From an uncultured Collinsella sp. (GTDB lineage Bacteria > Actinomycetota > Coriobacteriia > Coriobacteriales > Coriobacteriaceae), in NCBI GenBank assembly GCA_958427355.1, contig CAUACA010000019.1, positions 1-39,300 of the forward strand: a stretch of DNA of 39,300 nucleotides, written 5' to 3'. Position numbers and translations under genes: made by a program. The notes under the pieces were generated by a model. The model did not search any database. It worked only from the letters and a program-made list of their open reading frames with translations, and was not told the origin of the DNA. Positions within the stretch are counted from its first letter, which is position 1; each line of letters starts with the position of its first letter. Shown piece by piece: positions 31,778 to 39,293 of the stretch.

Positions 31778-32273
31778 AGGCTGAGACATGCGCTTTCCCA
31801 AATCCGTAGTGCAAGTACGGGAATGTGGAATAGCGTTTAGATATATTCTACTCGGTCATCTCGGTGGCGCAAATCTTGGCACGGGTTTACGCGAACGCGG
31901 ATGCCCGTGCCCTTCTTTTTACGATTGCGCAATGCGTCCGCGGGAATGCAGGCGGCTTTCGGGAAGCCCCGACGGCAGCTCTCTCAAAAATGGGAGCATG
32001 GCCCGAGGGCGCCCATGGGCGACCCACCCGCCGTTCGGCCGGGCGGCGGCGTGTAGCCCCGTAGGCGTGTAGCCGTGTAGCGGCGTAGGCCGCTACGGGC
32101 ACGGCGCGGAAGATTACCGTGCGCGTGGTCGCTTGCCTGAAGGCGATAGCCCGTCTGGGATATACACTTATATATAGGTGCGTTCCCGACCCGATTGCGA
32201 AAACTTGTCGCCTGCGGCATGGCGGGAAAATTAGAATCGAAGACAATGGGTTAATCCGAAGGAGGAAGCGGCG
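31778..32273. other. Intergenic region with GTAG-rich repeats, no convincing gene
   Basis: About 500 bp with no protein I can support; open frames here are Arg-rich and lack RBS. Bases 32049-32100 contain several GTGTAGC / GTAGGC units, including a perfect 8-bp stem GTAGCGGC (32077-32084) / GCCGCTAC (32089-32096) with loop GTAG, and an alternative pairing of CCCGTAG (32058-32064) with CTACGGG (32093-32099). An AT-rich stretch near 32158-32180 (ATATACACTTATATATAGG) may hold the promoter of the next gene. Confidence 0.4.
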
Positions 32274-32615
32274 ATGAAATGGCTCGTTGAGGACTGCGAG
32301 AACCCCTCGGCCCCCGTGGGCAACCGTCTCGATGCCGTCACTCGCTCCCGTTCGGTTTTCGCTGCCAACCCGTTCGTCAAAAAGGCCGTACTGTTCGGCT
32401 CGTTCGCAAGGGGCGAGCAGAAGGATTCATCCGACGTCGATTTCTTCCTCGGGCTGGATCCGTCCTGCACGTCCTCCGATTACCTGTCCATGCTCGACTC
32501 GCTCGCGTCCGCACTCGGCAGGGACGTCGACGTCACCGTGAGGCTCAATGGTGCCACGGACAGGTTCATCGAAAACCTGAAAACGGAAGGCGTACTTATA
32601 TATTTTAGGGATTGA
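32274..32615 (+). CDS. MNT-type nucleotidyltransferase (MntA-like), no HEPN partner
   Basis: The 113-aa product has the minimal nucleotidyltransferase motif GSFARGEQKDSSDVDFFL at residues ~42-59, with G-S and D-x-D in place; a third Asp lies in DVDVTV (~86). Such proteins usually act as the antitoxin MntA, which AMPylates a HEPN ribonuclease toxin encoded next to it (family knowledge). GGAGG precedes ATG 32274. No HEPN gene with the R-x4-6-H motif follows; the next gene is a small membrane protein on the opposite strand. It may be an orphan, a remnant of a toxin-antitoxin pair, or act on another partner. Confidence 0.85.
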   Translation: MKWLVEDCENPSAPVGNRLDAVTRSRSVFAANPFVKKAVLFGSFARGEQKDSSDVDFFLGLDPSCTSSDYLSMLDSLASALGRDVDVTVRLNGATDRFIENLKTEGVLIYFRD

Positions 32616-32648
32616 GGCCCGGTGCGTGCGACGAGGGGCGCATGCCAC

Positions 32649-32843
32649 CTACCGCCTTCTCCTCGGCGGGTTCCGCTCGAACGCACACGCGATGATCGCC
32701 GCGCACACGGTCCCGAACGCCAGCAGGAGTCCCCAGGCTATGTAGATGACCGGGCCGAAGACCGTGAAGAAGCGCTGTATGCCGGTCTTGTCCGCCCACG
32801 GTATGCCGGCGCCCCTCGCGCGTACCAGTTTCTCAGCCAGCAT
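32649..32843 (-). CDS. Small single-span membrane protein
   Basis: I do not recognise this 64-aa protein. It has a positively charged N-terminus (AEKLVRAR), one hydrophobic segment at residues ~25-55 (starting FFTVFGPVIYIAWG) and a tail of five Arg in the last eight residues. GGGGGAGGAA lies 3 nt before ATG 32843, a strong RBS that makes the gene credible. It faces the nucleotidyltransferase gene convergently with a 33-bp gap. Confidence 0.6.
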   Translation of the reverse strand: MLAEKLVRARGAGIPWADKTGIQRFFTVFGPVIYIAWGLLLAFGTVCAAIIACAFERNPPRRRR

Positions 32844-33116
32844 GGTTCCTCCCCCTGCCGCGACGCGTGCGTCTGCGGCGAACGCCTTTCCGTGAATCCG
32901 ATGATATCTGCTCGTGCGGACATTGCCGCTGCGGCAAGACCGATGGAAAAAGCCGGCGAAGTGTATGGGCTCGAATGGGTTCGGATACAGCCAACCCTAG
33001 GGAAGCCGCAACGCATGCAGCGGCATATCCTCCCCGCCCCGCCTGGGGCCACTCGATGGCTGAACCGTGCCCGGCAACGAGCCCAAGCCGGCCAGACCCC
33101 TTCATCCGTCGGGGGC

Positions 33117-33535
33117 CTACGGCAGCATCCCGTCGGGAAACACCATCTCGACGAGTTGGTCTTTCGAATACCTCGCGGTGTCGATCTCGCCCTCATAGGG
33201 GTCCATGTAGCCGTGGAGCCAGACGACCAGCTCGCGGCCCTCCGCCTCGTTCTCGCCCATCCCGATCAGCTCATCGACGGACATGTCGGCGCGGTCGCGC
33301 GTGGCGTCATTCCCCGCGAGCTCCCAGCCGAGCTGCAGGGCGCACCTCTCGTGCAGGCTGGGTCGTCCATCCCGATCTCCTTTAGGTCGAGCGGGGACGA
33401 CCACTTGCGGTACGGGATATCATCGTACTGGAGGGCGACGTTGAGGTACTCGAGCGGCTTGTAGACCTCGCGCAGGTCGCAGTACTGGAATAGGACGTCG
33501 CAGTCGATCTCGGTGTTGGCCGTGCGCCACAACAT
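33117..33535 (-). pseudogene. Hypothetical gene with a one-base frameshift
   Basis: Two overlapping minus-strand frames look like one protein: an N-terminal part (from ATG 33535, MLWRTANTEIDCDVLFQYC...) ending near GMDD, and a C-terminal part continuing SLHERCALQLGWE to the stop at 33117. They join if one C is restored in the C run at plus-strand GGG 33360-33362 (GACGACCC on the minus strand). The repaired product would be about 139 aa, acidic, with no domain I recognise. The loss of one base in a homopolymer could be a real mutation or a sequencing error. Confidence 0.6.
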
Positions 33536-33928
33536 GAGGCCGAATCCGCCCCCGGCTGGACAGGCCAACAACGAAGGAGCACGCGGAACCGGCGCGGCGT
33601 TACAACCGTCCCGGCAAGCGTGTCACTTGGCCAAGTCATGATGCTGACAAACCCGGAAATGCTCCAACGGAGCGCCGAACGAGCGTAACAATATACAGCC
33701 GTGCAACACGCGTTGGACGACCAGAACATCCCAAACAAAGGCCTGTCGGTCCTACCTTCAAGCCCAATAGCAAAATGTGCATCAGCGGATTTGCAGCGAT
33801 ACAAGTCTCAACCGTCACCATCACACCGCAGCGCGCCTAGTCCCACTCATCCTACTGCAAATGTCCCAGAACGAGAAAACGACCAGCTTAACATGCCAAC
33901 CTTTATATCCGCACGCGCGTAATTCAAC
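33536..33928. other. Intergenic region, nothing recognised
   Basis: About 390 bp with no gene I can support. Short open frames on both strands lack RBS and family resemblance. A plus-strand frame reads VTTVPASVSLGQVMMLTNPEM near 33597-33660 before stopping; it looks protein-like but is too short to assign. Confidence 0.35.
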
Positions 33929-34555
33929 TCATAAGGACCAGCTATCCCTTACCTGTGACACAATCTCAAACGCACAGAACAGAATCATCAGTCCAATCAT
34001 CGCATAAGAGGCAGCCGAACCTTCAAGCACTATTCCACAAAGAACAATCTCCGCGCCGCCAATAAGAACTGTTATCAGGCGCTCTGCCTTTTTGCTCTCG
34101 CCGCTCGCATAAAAAGGCGGCAAAGCGCACAAGATCACATATAGCCCGGGAAGGGAATACAGGATCGATAGTCCAAGTCCCCCATCAACCGCAGTGCTTT
34201 GCGTAAGAATCAACTGAACCCAAACGGCAATTATCACTGAGCAGGTTGTCGATAAAAGAAGACTAGAAATATAGCACGCAACAAAGTCCCGTCGCATTCG
34301 AACAGAGAAATCCGCGAACTCTCTTCGCCGCGTGGAAACAATAAGGTACACAGAAATTGCAATAGAACCAATCAGAGAAAACAGCGGAACAACCAGCAAT
34401 TCAAGCTTATTACCCCATCGATCAACCACACCCCCACTCCAATGAGCGGGAATTGTATCAGGGAGGACTGACCAAGCCGCCCATAGAATCAGAAATGGAA
34501 GAATAGAGAGGATGAAAGATGATAACACTGCAGTAATTTTTTTTGAGGCTCTCAT
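33929..34555 (-). CDS. DUF1648 (SdpI-like) multi-pass membrane protein
   Basis: The 208-aa protein has six or so hydrophobic segments and, between the first two, the DUF1648 signature PDTIPAHWSGGVVDRWGNK (residues ~33-51). DUF1648 is found in SdpI-type immunity proteins against the Bacillus sporulation-delaying toxin and in many uncharacterised membrane proteins (family knowledge). ATG 34555 is preceded by AAGGAG about 11 nt upstream. The gene is more AT-rich than its neighbours. An exporter-like ABC gene is encoded in the same area on the opposite strand. An immunity role is possible but not shown. Confidence 0.75.
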   Translation of the reverse strand: MRASKKITAVLSSFILSILPFLILWAAWSVLPDTIPAHWSGGVVDRWGNKLELLVVPLFSLIGSIAISVYLIVSTRRREFADFSVRMRRDFVACYISSLLLSTTCSVIIAVWVQLILTQSTAVDGGLGLSILYSLPGLYVILCALPPFYASGESKKAERLITVLIGGAEIVLCGIVLEGSAASYAMIGLMILFCAFEIVSQVRDSWSL

Positions 34556-34614
34556 CGATTCCGCATCTCCTTGCGCGCCCACATTCCACTCCGCCTTAAA
34601 TCAAGTATAAATAG

Positions 34615-34704
34615 ATGGCGCTTGGTATTATTGGCGCAATCGCGATAGCGATTACCGCCGTTGTTTCTTTAAAAATGGTAGGAATACATGCCTCCAAGAA
34701 TTGA
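34615..34704 (+). other. Possible 29-aa hydrophobic peptide
   Basis: ATG 34615 to TGA 34704 encodes MALGIIGAIAIAITAVVSLK followed by nine more residues, a single predicted membrane span with a basic end. No Shine-Dalgarno is visible, so it may be a chance frame or a remnant. The peptide resembles small membrane-active peptides in composition only. Confidence 0.25.
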
Positions 34705-34888
34705 TATATCGATTGACTAGCTGCCCGAAGCGTCGAGCCTTCTTGATGGACATGACTATTCGTCACAAATCATTCAGCGTATCGCCAGGGTTCCAGTAAT
34801 ACTCGATGCATCGGGATGCCCTCATTCCCCTTTTTTCGAAGTTGAATATGATGACAGGACGATTAGGTTTACAAGTCAAGCAAGTTAA
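34688..34888 (+). pseudogene. Remnant of a small hypothetical gene with in-frame TAG
   Basis: From ATG 34688 the frame reads 10 codons, a TAG at 34718-34720, then 55 codons of protein-like sequence (LPEASSLLDGHDYSS ... VEYDDRTIRFTSQAS) to TAA 34886-34888. The composition looks like real coding sequence. No family is recognised and no RBS is visible. Confidence 0.35.
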
Positions 34889-35028
34889 TAATCTATGTGG
34901 TCAATGTGATACCGTTGAACCCGCATATCGATACCGGTCAGCCATTCGCCTCGCCCCCGTCGCACGTATCTTCATCCGGTCTGTTACTTTTAATCTAACA
35001 ATTCTTTGAGGAACGTAGGTGCTTCTGA

Positions 35029-36843
35029 ATGTACTGTCGACTTCTTCTCAAACTAATCCTAAGAGACAGGGCCGTATGGATTTGTACGCTCGTTCTCGCT
35101 GCAGCCTTTTCCGTCCCCATTGCGTTCAATTCACCCATCTACGGGCCCTTCTTTATGAAGCAGGGCATGCAGGGCTTTGTCGACGCATTCAATACGCGCG
35201 CGCCCCAGGCCAGCGGCACAGACCTATCGCCAGAGCAGCAAGATGACGCTGAGCTTGCAAGATACGCGAACGCCGCCCTCGCCGCTCAAACCGACGCCGC
35301 CTTTCTCGACTCTGCCGAGAGCTACTACGCGCTCATGGGCGAAGGCTTCCAATCCGGGTCCATCGTGGGAGACCGAGAGACCAATGACGCAGACCTCGCG
35401 TATTGCCGCGCCCTGAGCAGCTCCGGCATCACGGATATCCCGGCCTCCGCAAACGACCTGCCATTCCTCTCCTTCCTGCCTTACGCCATTGCCACGGCGC
35501 CGTCCTTCCTTCCCTTCATCCCCTTCCTTCTCTCGTCGATACTCGTGCTCGGCGCCACAAGGCCCGGGACCCTGGCGGCAAAGGCGCCCGTGCCCAAATT
35601 CCGGCGCCTTATCCAAACCGTGTTTTCGATAATCGTCGCGGGGACCGCGATGCTCCTCGCCGGCCTCGCACCCGGGGGCATTTACGCCTTGGCCCTAAAC
35701 GGCTTCGGGCAGATCGGGTACCCGATCGCCTTCTTCCATGACGGCGCGCTTACCACCACGACCGCGGGAAACGTCTTCACAGCCCTGCTTCTCGCGCTGC
35801 TCGCGGGCGGAACCTTGATATCCGTTTGCTCCGCCGTCCTATCGACCGCAACGAGGCGCGTCCTCGCGGGCCCCCTTACCTCCGCGCTGCTTGTCGCGGC
35901 CCCGGCATTCCCGTTACTGTCCGATTCGGCACTGGGGCATAATGCCGTGCTCGGGCTCCTGCCGCTGGCCGTGTTCTCGCCTATCGAGGCAACGGGTTAC
36001 GTAGGATGCTTCCCGACAGAATTCATTGGCTCCGGTTCGGGCGGCGCATCGATGCTTGCCGTGGCCCTGGCATACGTCGCGGTCCTTTTTGCGGTCGGCG
36101 CCGTTGCGGCACGTTCCCCCAAACAGCCTGGACCCGCGAAAAAGCACCATGGGCTCGAGCTTCTGGACGCGAGCGTGGGATACGGAAGCACGACGATACT
36201 TTCAATCGGGTCGCTTTTCCTGAGCCCGGGAACGGCGGCGGGCCTCGTTGCCCCCAACGGCTCGGGGAAAACCACCCTTCTTGAAGCGCTGTCGGGCCAA
36301 TTTCCCACCCGCATCCGCTCGGGAAGCCTGGCGGCAGACGGAATCTGCCAACGTCGATCAGCCGAATTTGCAGAACTCGTCTACCTGAGCTCTTCGGGCG
36401 GCGCGGATCTCTATCCCACGCTATCGGCCCTCGAGCACCTCTCTTTCGTTAGGGAGGCGTGGAAATCGGCCGCCGACATCGACTCGCTCTGCAGCTCCCT
36501 CGGAATCTCCCCATATCTCGACAAGCCGACCCGTAAACTCTCGACAGGAATGAAGCAGCAGGTAAAGCTTGCCATGGCGATATCGACCGATTGCCCGTAC
36601 CTTATCCTCGATGAACCGCTGAACGGCCTCGATCCGGGAAAGCGGAAAACCTCCTGCGACGCGATGCGCAGCGAGGTGGCGCGGGGACGCAGCGTGCTCA
36701 TTTCAAGCCATCTGCTCGACGACCTGGCAGACCTCACCGACTCGTTCTACTTCATCGAGGCCGGCACGCTCGTGGAAAAGACCGAGTCGTCCTCGCAGAC
36801 GCTCAAGCAGGAATACCTCGATACATACGAGGGAGGTGAATGA
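35029..36843 (+). CDS. ABC exporter with permease and ATPase fused in one chain
   Basis: The 604-aa protein has an N-terminal membrane half: one helix at ~10-28, an outside loop to ~145, then about six helices to ~365. The C-terminal half is an ABC ATPase with Walker A APNGSGKTT at 408-416, signature LSTGMKQQ at 504-511 and Walker B LILDEP at 525-530. The permease resembles ABC-2 type exporters, but permease-then-ATPase order in one chain is uncommon for that class. The RBS (AGGTG) is weak. The next gene overlaps in its RBS and encodes an exported protein. Peptide, lipid or drug export are all possible. Codons favour C/G endings with AGG, unlike neighbours. Confidence 0.85.
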   Translation: MYCRLLLKLILRDRAVWICTLVLAAAFSVPIAFNSPIYGPFFMKQGMQGFVDAFNTRAPQASGTDLSPEQQDDAELARYANAALAAQTDAAFLDSAESYYALMGEGFQSGSIVGDRETNDADLAYCRALSSSGITDIPASANDLPFLSFLPYAIATAPSFLPFIPFLLSSILVLGATRPGTLAAKAPVPKFRRLIQTVFSIIVAGTAMLLAGLAPGGIYALALNGFGQIGYPIAFFHDGALTTTTAGNVFTALLLALLAGGTLISVCSAVLSTATRRVLAGPLTSALLVAAPAFPLLSDSALGHNAVLGLLPLAVFSPIEATGYVGCFPTEFIGSGSGGASMLAVALAYVAVLFAVGAVAARSPKQPGPAKKHHGLELLDASVGYGSTTILSIGSLFLSPGTAAGLVAPNGSGKTTLLEALSGQFPTRIRSGSLAADGICQRRSAEFAELVYLSSSGGADLYPTLSALEHLSFVREAWKSAADIDSLCSSLGISPYLDKPTRKLSTGMKQQVKLAMAISTDCPYLILDEPLNGLDPGKRKTSCDAMRSEVARGRSVLISSHLLDDLADLTDSFYFIEAGTLVEKTESSSQTLKQEYLDTYEGGE

Positions 36844-36844
36844 C

Positions 36845-37273
36845 ATGATAGGCAAGAGCTATGCAAAGATAGTGATTGTTGGCTTTGTACTTTGTCTTGC
36901 AATGGTGCTATGTGCATCATTTACGAGGTATAGGTCCGAGCAGTCGTTCATCGATGGCGCTGAAAATGGGTTTGGCATAGACGGGATGTATGTCAACGAT
37001 GGCGCGAACAGGCCGTCTATGGCAATTCTTGCAGGCGAAGACATGGAATGGCAAATCTGTAATGACGATGGCTCTTGTCTGAGTGGTCGTTTGGCCGCAA
37101 CGAGCGACCCGAATTCGTTCGATCTTCTCGACAATGATGGATCGGATTGCGGTTCAGTTCACCTGTCGTATGCATCACGAGATGGGATGGACGGCATTCT
37201 CTACGTCTCCCATGAGTCTGGCGATTTCAAGATGCGCAGGACTAACCGAGTGCCGGCTTTTTTCGAGGAGTGA
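36845..37273 (+). CDS. Membrane-anchored exported protein, partner of the ABC exporter
   Basis: I do not recognise this 142-aa protein. A basic start (MIGKSYAKI) and hydrophobic segment (residues ~9-26) form an uncleaved anchor or signal peptide. The rest, ~30-142, is an acidic beta-rich-looking domain with three Cys (one in DGSC, one in SDCGS, one in QICND). GGAGG at 36831-36835, inside the end of the ABC gene, precedes ATG 36845 by 9 nt, so the two genes are probably cotranscribed and coupled. An accessory or substrate-binding role for the exporter is the likeliest reading. Confidence 0.7.
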   Translation: MIGKSYAKIVIVGFVLCLAMVLCASFTRYRSEQSFIDGAENGFGIDGMYVNDGANRPSMAILAGEDMEWQICNDDGSCLSGRLAATSDPNSFDLLDNDGSDCGSVHLSYASRDGMDGILYVSHESGDFKMRRTNRVPAFFEE

Positions 37274-37281
37274 GAATTCCC

Positions 37282-37352
37282 GGCGGCCTGCCGATCAGGT
37301 CGCCGGGGTATTGAACCCCGCATTCATCCGTACACACATGGATGAATGCGGG
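37282..37352 (+). terminator. Double hairpin after the ABC exporter unit
   Basis: Hairpin 1: GGCGGCCTG (37282-37290) with CAGGTCGCC (37296-37304), one wobble pair. Hairpin 2: CCCGCATTCATCC (37317-37329) with GGATGAATGCGGG (37340-37352), a perfect 13-bp stem with a 10-base loop. No T run follows, so factor-independent termination is uncertain, though the position just after the unit's last gene fits. Confidence 0.5.
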
Positions 37353-37399
37353 AAGTGTCCGGATGAAGTTGATAATCAAGGAAACAAAGCCGTTCTGCC

Positions 37400-37711
37400 T
37401 GGGACGGCTTTGGCCTGGACTTTAACTACAACATCGCAATCGACACTTATCAGCTCGCGCAACGCGCATGGCCAGATCTCGGACGCTGGTGCATGGAGGA
37501 CCTTCGAGATTTACTGGACATCCAAAACGACGACGCACACCGCGTGCTCGCCGACTGCGAAGACGAGATGGCTGTCTACAATGCGATCAGAAACGGCGTG
37601 AAGTCCGGAGATCTTTCTGTGGAACCGCCGCGCCGTCGCGCGAGCCGACCGGGCAACCCGGGCAATCTGGTCCCGGCTCTCCCGGTCGTATTCCTACGAT
37701 ATCGCCCCTAG
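37400..37711 (+). pseudogene. Remnant of a DnaQ-like 3'-5' exonuclease
   Basis: An open frame without a start reads SAWDGFGLDFNYNIAIDTYQ and continues QLAQRAWPDL, RWCMEDLRDLLDI and HRVLADCEDEMAVYNAI before a low-similarity tail to TAG 37709-37711. The H-x4-D element (HRVLAD) is the Exo III epsilon motif of DEDD exonucleases, and the preceding Leu-rich segment fits the same family. The N-terminal DxE motif is missing, so only the C-terminal third of the domain remains. It is inactive as it stands and marks rearrangement. Confidence 0.6.
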
Positions 37712-37723
37712 ATCACCAATGTG

Positions 37724-37963
37724 TCAGATAAATAATGAGGCAATGGCTGTGATCACGCCTACGGCGGATGCGGCGACTGCGCCTTTTTTCCTCTCCTTTA
37801 GTCCGACGAATAGGGTTGCCGTAAAGTAAAGGGCGGAAATGCAGTCTATGGCAAGCGAAACGAGTTCCTTGGGCGGTTTCAGCAAAAGGTCGCTAGCAAA
37901 GAGTGATGCGAGCAGGGCAAAGCCGATTGTGACCAAGTATCTCGATTGATTTTGCGACAGCAT
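37724..37963 (-). CDS. Small membrane protein with three predicted spans
   Basis: I do not recognise this 79-aa protein. Hydrophobic segments lie at residues ~10-27, ~34-54 and ~62-79 with a basic loop (KERKKG) between the last two. AAGGAAG precedes ATG 37963. It is the third gene of a minus-strand group with a secreted cysteine-containing protein and a truncated thioredoxin, about 120 bp downstream of the secreted protein gene. Small multi-span proteins in such positions are often immunity proteins, but nothing here proves that. Confidence 0.6.
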   Translation of the reverse strand: MLSQNQSRYLVTIGFALLASLFASDLLLKPPKELVSLAIDCISALYFTATLFVGLKERKKGAVAASAVGVITAIASLFI

Positions 37964-38083
37964 GGCAACTTCCTTTCAGAACATGCAAATGAAAAGTCGG
38001 TACGATGTCATTGCGGTTGCAAAAAAGCCGCCGCTAGGACCGGTTGTCACGAGACCGGCGATAACTTCAGCGGTGCCAACAAG

Positions 38084-38380
38084 CTAGAGATCGCGCAGGC
38101 AAGCCTCCTCCTTCGCGTTCAGCTTGACCTTGTGAGGGACAGGGCGGTTATTTGCAAATCCGTGAGAATCGCACCACGCCTTGGAATATGAATCCGTGCA
38201 GCGCCCGCGCTCAAAAGGGGATATATTGTAATTTTCGTCGTAGTTGTCTCCGACGTAGATCTCACTGCTCTCGGCGGGAGATCCCTCGTCGGCATAGGCT
38301 GCCGCAACGGGTACAAATGGTGTCATGACAAGGGAGAGGCAAAGAGTTGCTGAGACGATGGAGGGCAGGCATTTCTTCAT
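38084..38380 (-). CDS. Small secreted cysteine-containing protein
   Basis: The 98-aa product has a clear signal peptide (residues 1-31, MKKCLPSIV start, likely cleavage after AYA). The mature part of about 67 aa is acidic at its N-terminus (DEGSPAESSEIYVGDNYDEN) and then carries three Cys (GRC, AWC, EAC) and basic residues. AAGGAG lies 8 nt before ATG 38380. It follows a truncated thioredoxin-like gene and precedes a small membrane gene on the same strand. A bacteriocin-like or surface role is possible; I recognise no family. Confidence 0.65.
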   Translation of the reverse strand: MKKCLPSIVSATLCLSLVMTPFVPVAAAYADEGSPAESSEIYVGDNYDENYNISPFERGRCTDSYSKAWCDSHGFANNRPVPHKVKLNAKEEACLRDL

Positions 38381-38436
38381 GGCGGGCTCCTTAATCTGGC
38401 CTTTGATAGTTACTCGATATCGCCTCCTGCCGCTTT

Positions 38437-38745
38437 CTATCCGTTGTATTCGGCGTATTTCTTTAATAAGGCAAGAGATTCTTTCTCTCCCTCGGCTGAG
38501 CCGATGATGTTTCCTTGATCATCCAGTATGAATACGGACGGAATATGCTCAAGTTCATATTGGTCATACACGGCCTTATCTTGATCTATGTATATGGGAA
38601 AGTCTCCTTCATGGACTGAGGCTTCTTCAATCGTGCTGTCCTCGGAAACAGTGAAAAGGTTCTTCCTTAAGGCTGCGAAATTATCAAGTTGTTGCATATC
38701 TTCTATGAGAGATTCGCAGTGCTGACACCACGATGCCCAGATACC
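38437..38745 (-). pseudogene. Thioredoxin-like protein, 5' end lost
   Basis: The minus-strand frame shows a thioredoxin fold: IWASWCQHCESL with the redox motif WCQHC (plus-strand ~38717-38735), then IYIDQDKAVYDQYELEHIPSVFILDDQGNIIG with the cis-Pro loop (HIPS) and ends at 38437. The frame runs into TGA at about 38746-38748, and no signal peptide or membrane anchor remains. An internal ATG at 38697 would exclude the active site. The missing 5' end abuts the truncated DUF6273 gene on the other strand, so a deletion or recombination joined them. It would have been an extracytoplasmic disulfide protein of the TlpA type. Confidence 0.7.
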
Positions 38746-39254
38746 GCATCATCGGTATCAACCATGACGACCTCGCCGACGGTAGCGGCAAGGCGGAGCT
38801 GACGTTTGAGACGACCAACGATGTCCTATACAAACACATCTGGAACGACACAAAGACCAATGTCGGCGGTTGGAGGTCCTCTAAGCTCCGCGCCCGCCTG
38901 AACTCCGGTGACCTCTGGGCGCTCCTGCCGGCCGAGCTCCAGTCCAAGGCGAAGGCCGTCACGAAGATGACGGACAACGAGGGCGGCGGTAGCGCCGGCA
39001 CTCCGACGGCAACGAATGACAAGGTCTTCATCCTCTCGACGACCGAGATTTACGGAGACCTCCAGTCTGACGGCGCCCAGTACGAGTACTATGCGACGTC
39101 GAGGTATTCTGGACCTGAGATTGTGTGCTATTTCAGCACTCGTTCCGTGTCTCTGAGTGACTCAACGGACTTTATCTATGTTGACCCTTTCGGTCGCTGG
39201 AGCAGCGGTAGTGCCAACAGTGCCGGCAACGTGTTTCCCGCTTGGTGCTTCTAG
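38733..39254 (+). CDS. DUF6273-type domain protein, probably 5'-truncated
   Basis: From ATG 38733 the 173-aa product matches the DUF6273 style found in gut-bacterial surface proteins: YRIIGINHDDLADGSGKAEL, GGWRSSKLRARLNSGD, and a C-terminal NVFPAWCF in place of the usual GVRPAF-type ending. No signal peptide or wall anchor is present and no RBS precedes the ATG, so the 5' end is probably missing; the upstream bases belong to the thioredoxin frame on the other strand. Codon use changes along the gene, with most of the last 57 codons ending in C or T. A strong hairpin follows the stop. Confidence 0.65.
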   Translation: MPRYRIIGINHDDLADGSGKAELTFETTNDVLYKHIWNDTKTNVGGWRSSKLRARLNSGDLWALLPAELQSKAKAVTKMTDNEGGGSAGTPTATNDKVFILSTTEIYGDLQSDGAQYEYYATSRYSGPEIVCYFSTRSVSLSDSTDFIYVDPFGRWSSGSANSAGNVFPAWCF

Positions 39255-39267
39255 ATTTTCTAGTGCA

Positions 39268-39293
39268 AGGCCCGCGCGACTCCGCGCGGGCCT
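39268..39293 (+). terminator. Terminator after the DUF6273 gene
   Basis: Perfect 11-bp GC-rich stem AGGCCCGCGCG (39268-39278) / CGCGCGGGCCT (39283-39293) with a 4-base loop, followed by ATCTTTT at the window edge. It starts 14 bases after the stop codon. Confidence 0.88.

Larger units (their letters stand above)
34556..35028. other. Decayed intergenic region upstream of the ABC exporter
   Basis: About 470 bp. It holds a 29-codon hydrophobic frame (34615-34704) and a 66-codon frame (34688-34888) broken by an in-frame TAG. A TTGAGGAAC stretch near 35005 precedes the exporter. No transposase or repeat is seen. Confidence 0.4.

Noticed and set aside
30754..31809. Long plus-strand frame overlapping the integrase
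   Set aside because: Composition is Arg/Pro/His-rich without motifs; the integrase frame has all catalytic residues.
32622..33464. A 280-codon plus-strand frame across the small membrane gene and the frameshifted gene
   Set aside because: Arg-rich, no RBS, no motif; minus-strand genes with good RBS or protein-like composition explain the region better.
37983..38087. A 34-codon plus-strand frame between the small membrane gene and the secreted protein gene
   Set aside because: No RBS and no recognisable sequence; probably chance.
38084..38380. Lactococcin 972-type bacteriocin
   Set aside because: Secreted small protein near an ABC gene fits in outline, but the mature sequence shows no resemblance I can recognise and the companion DUF1430-type protein is absent.
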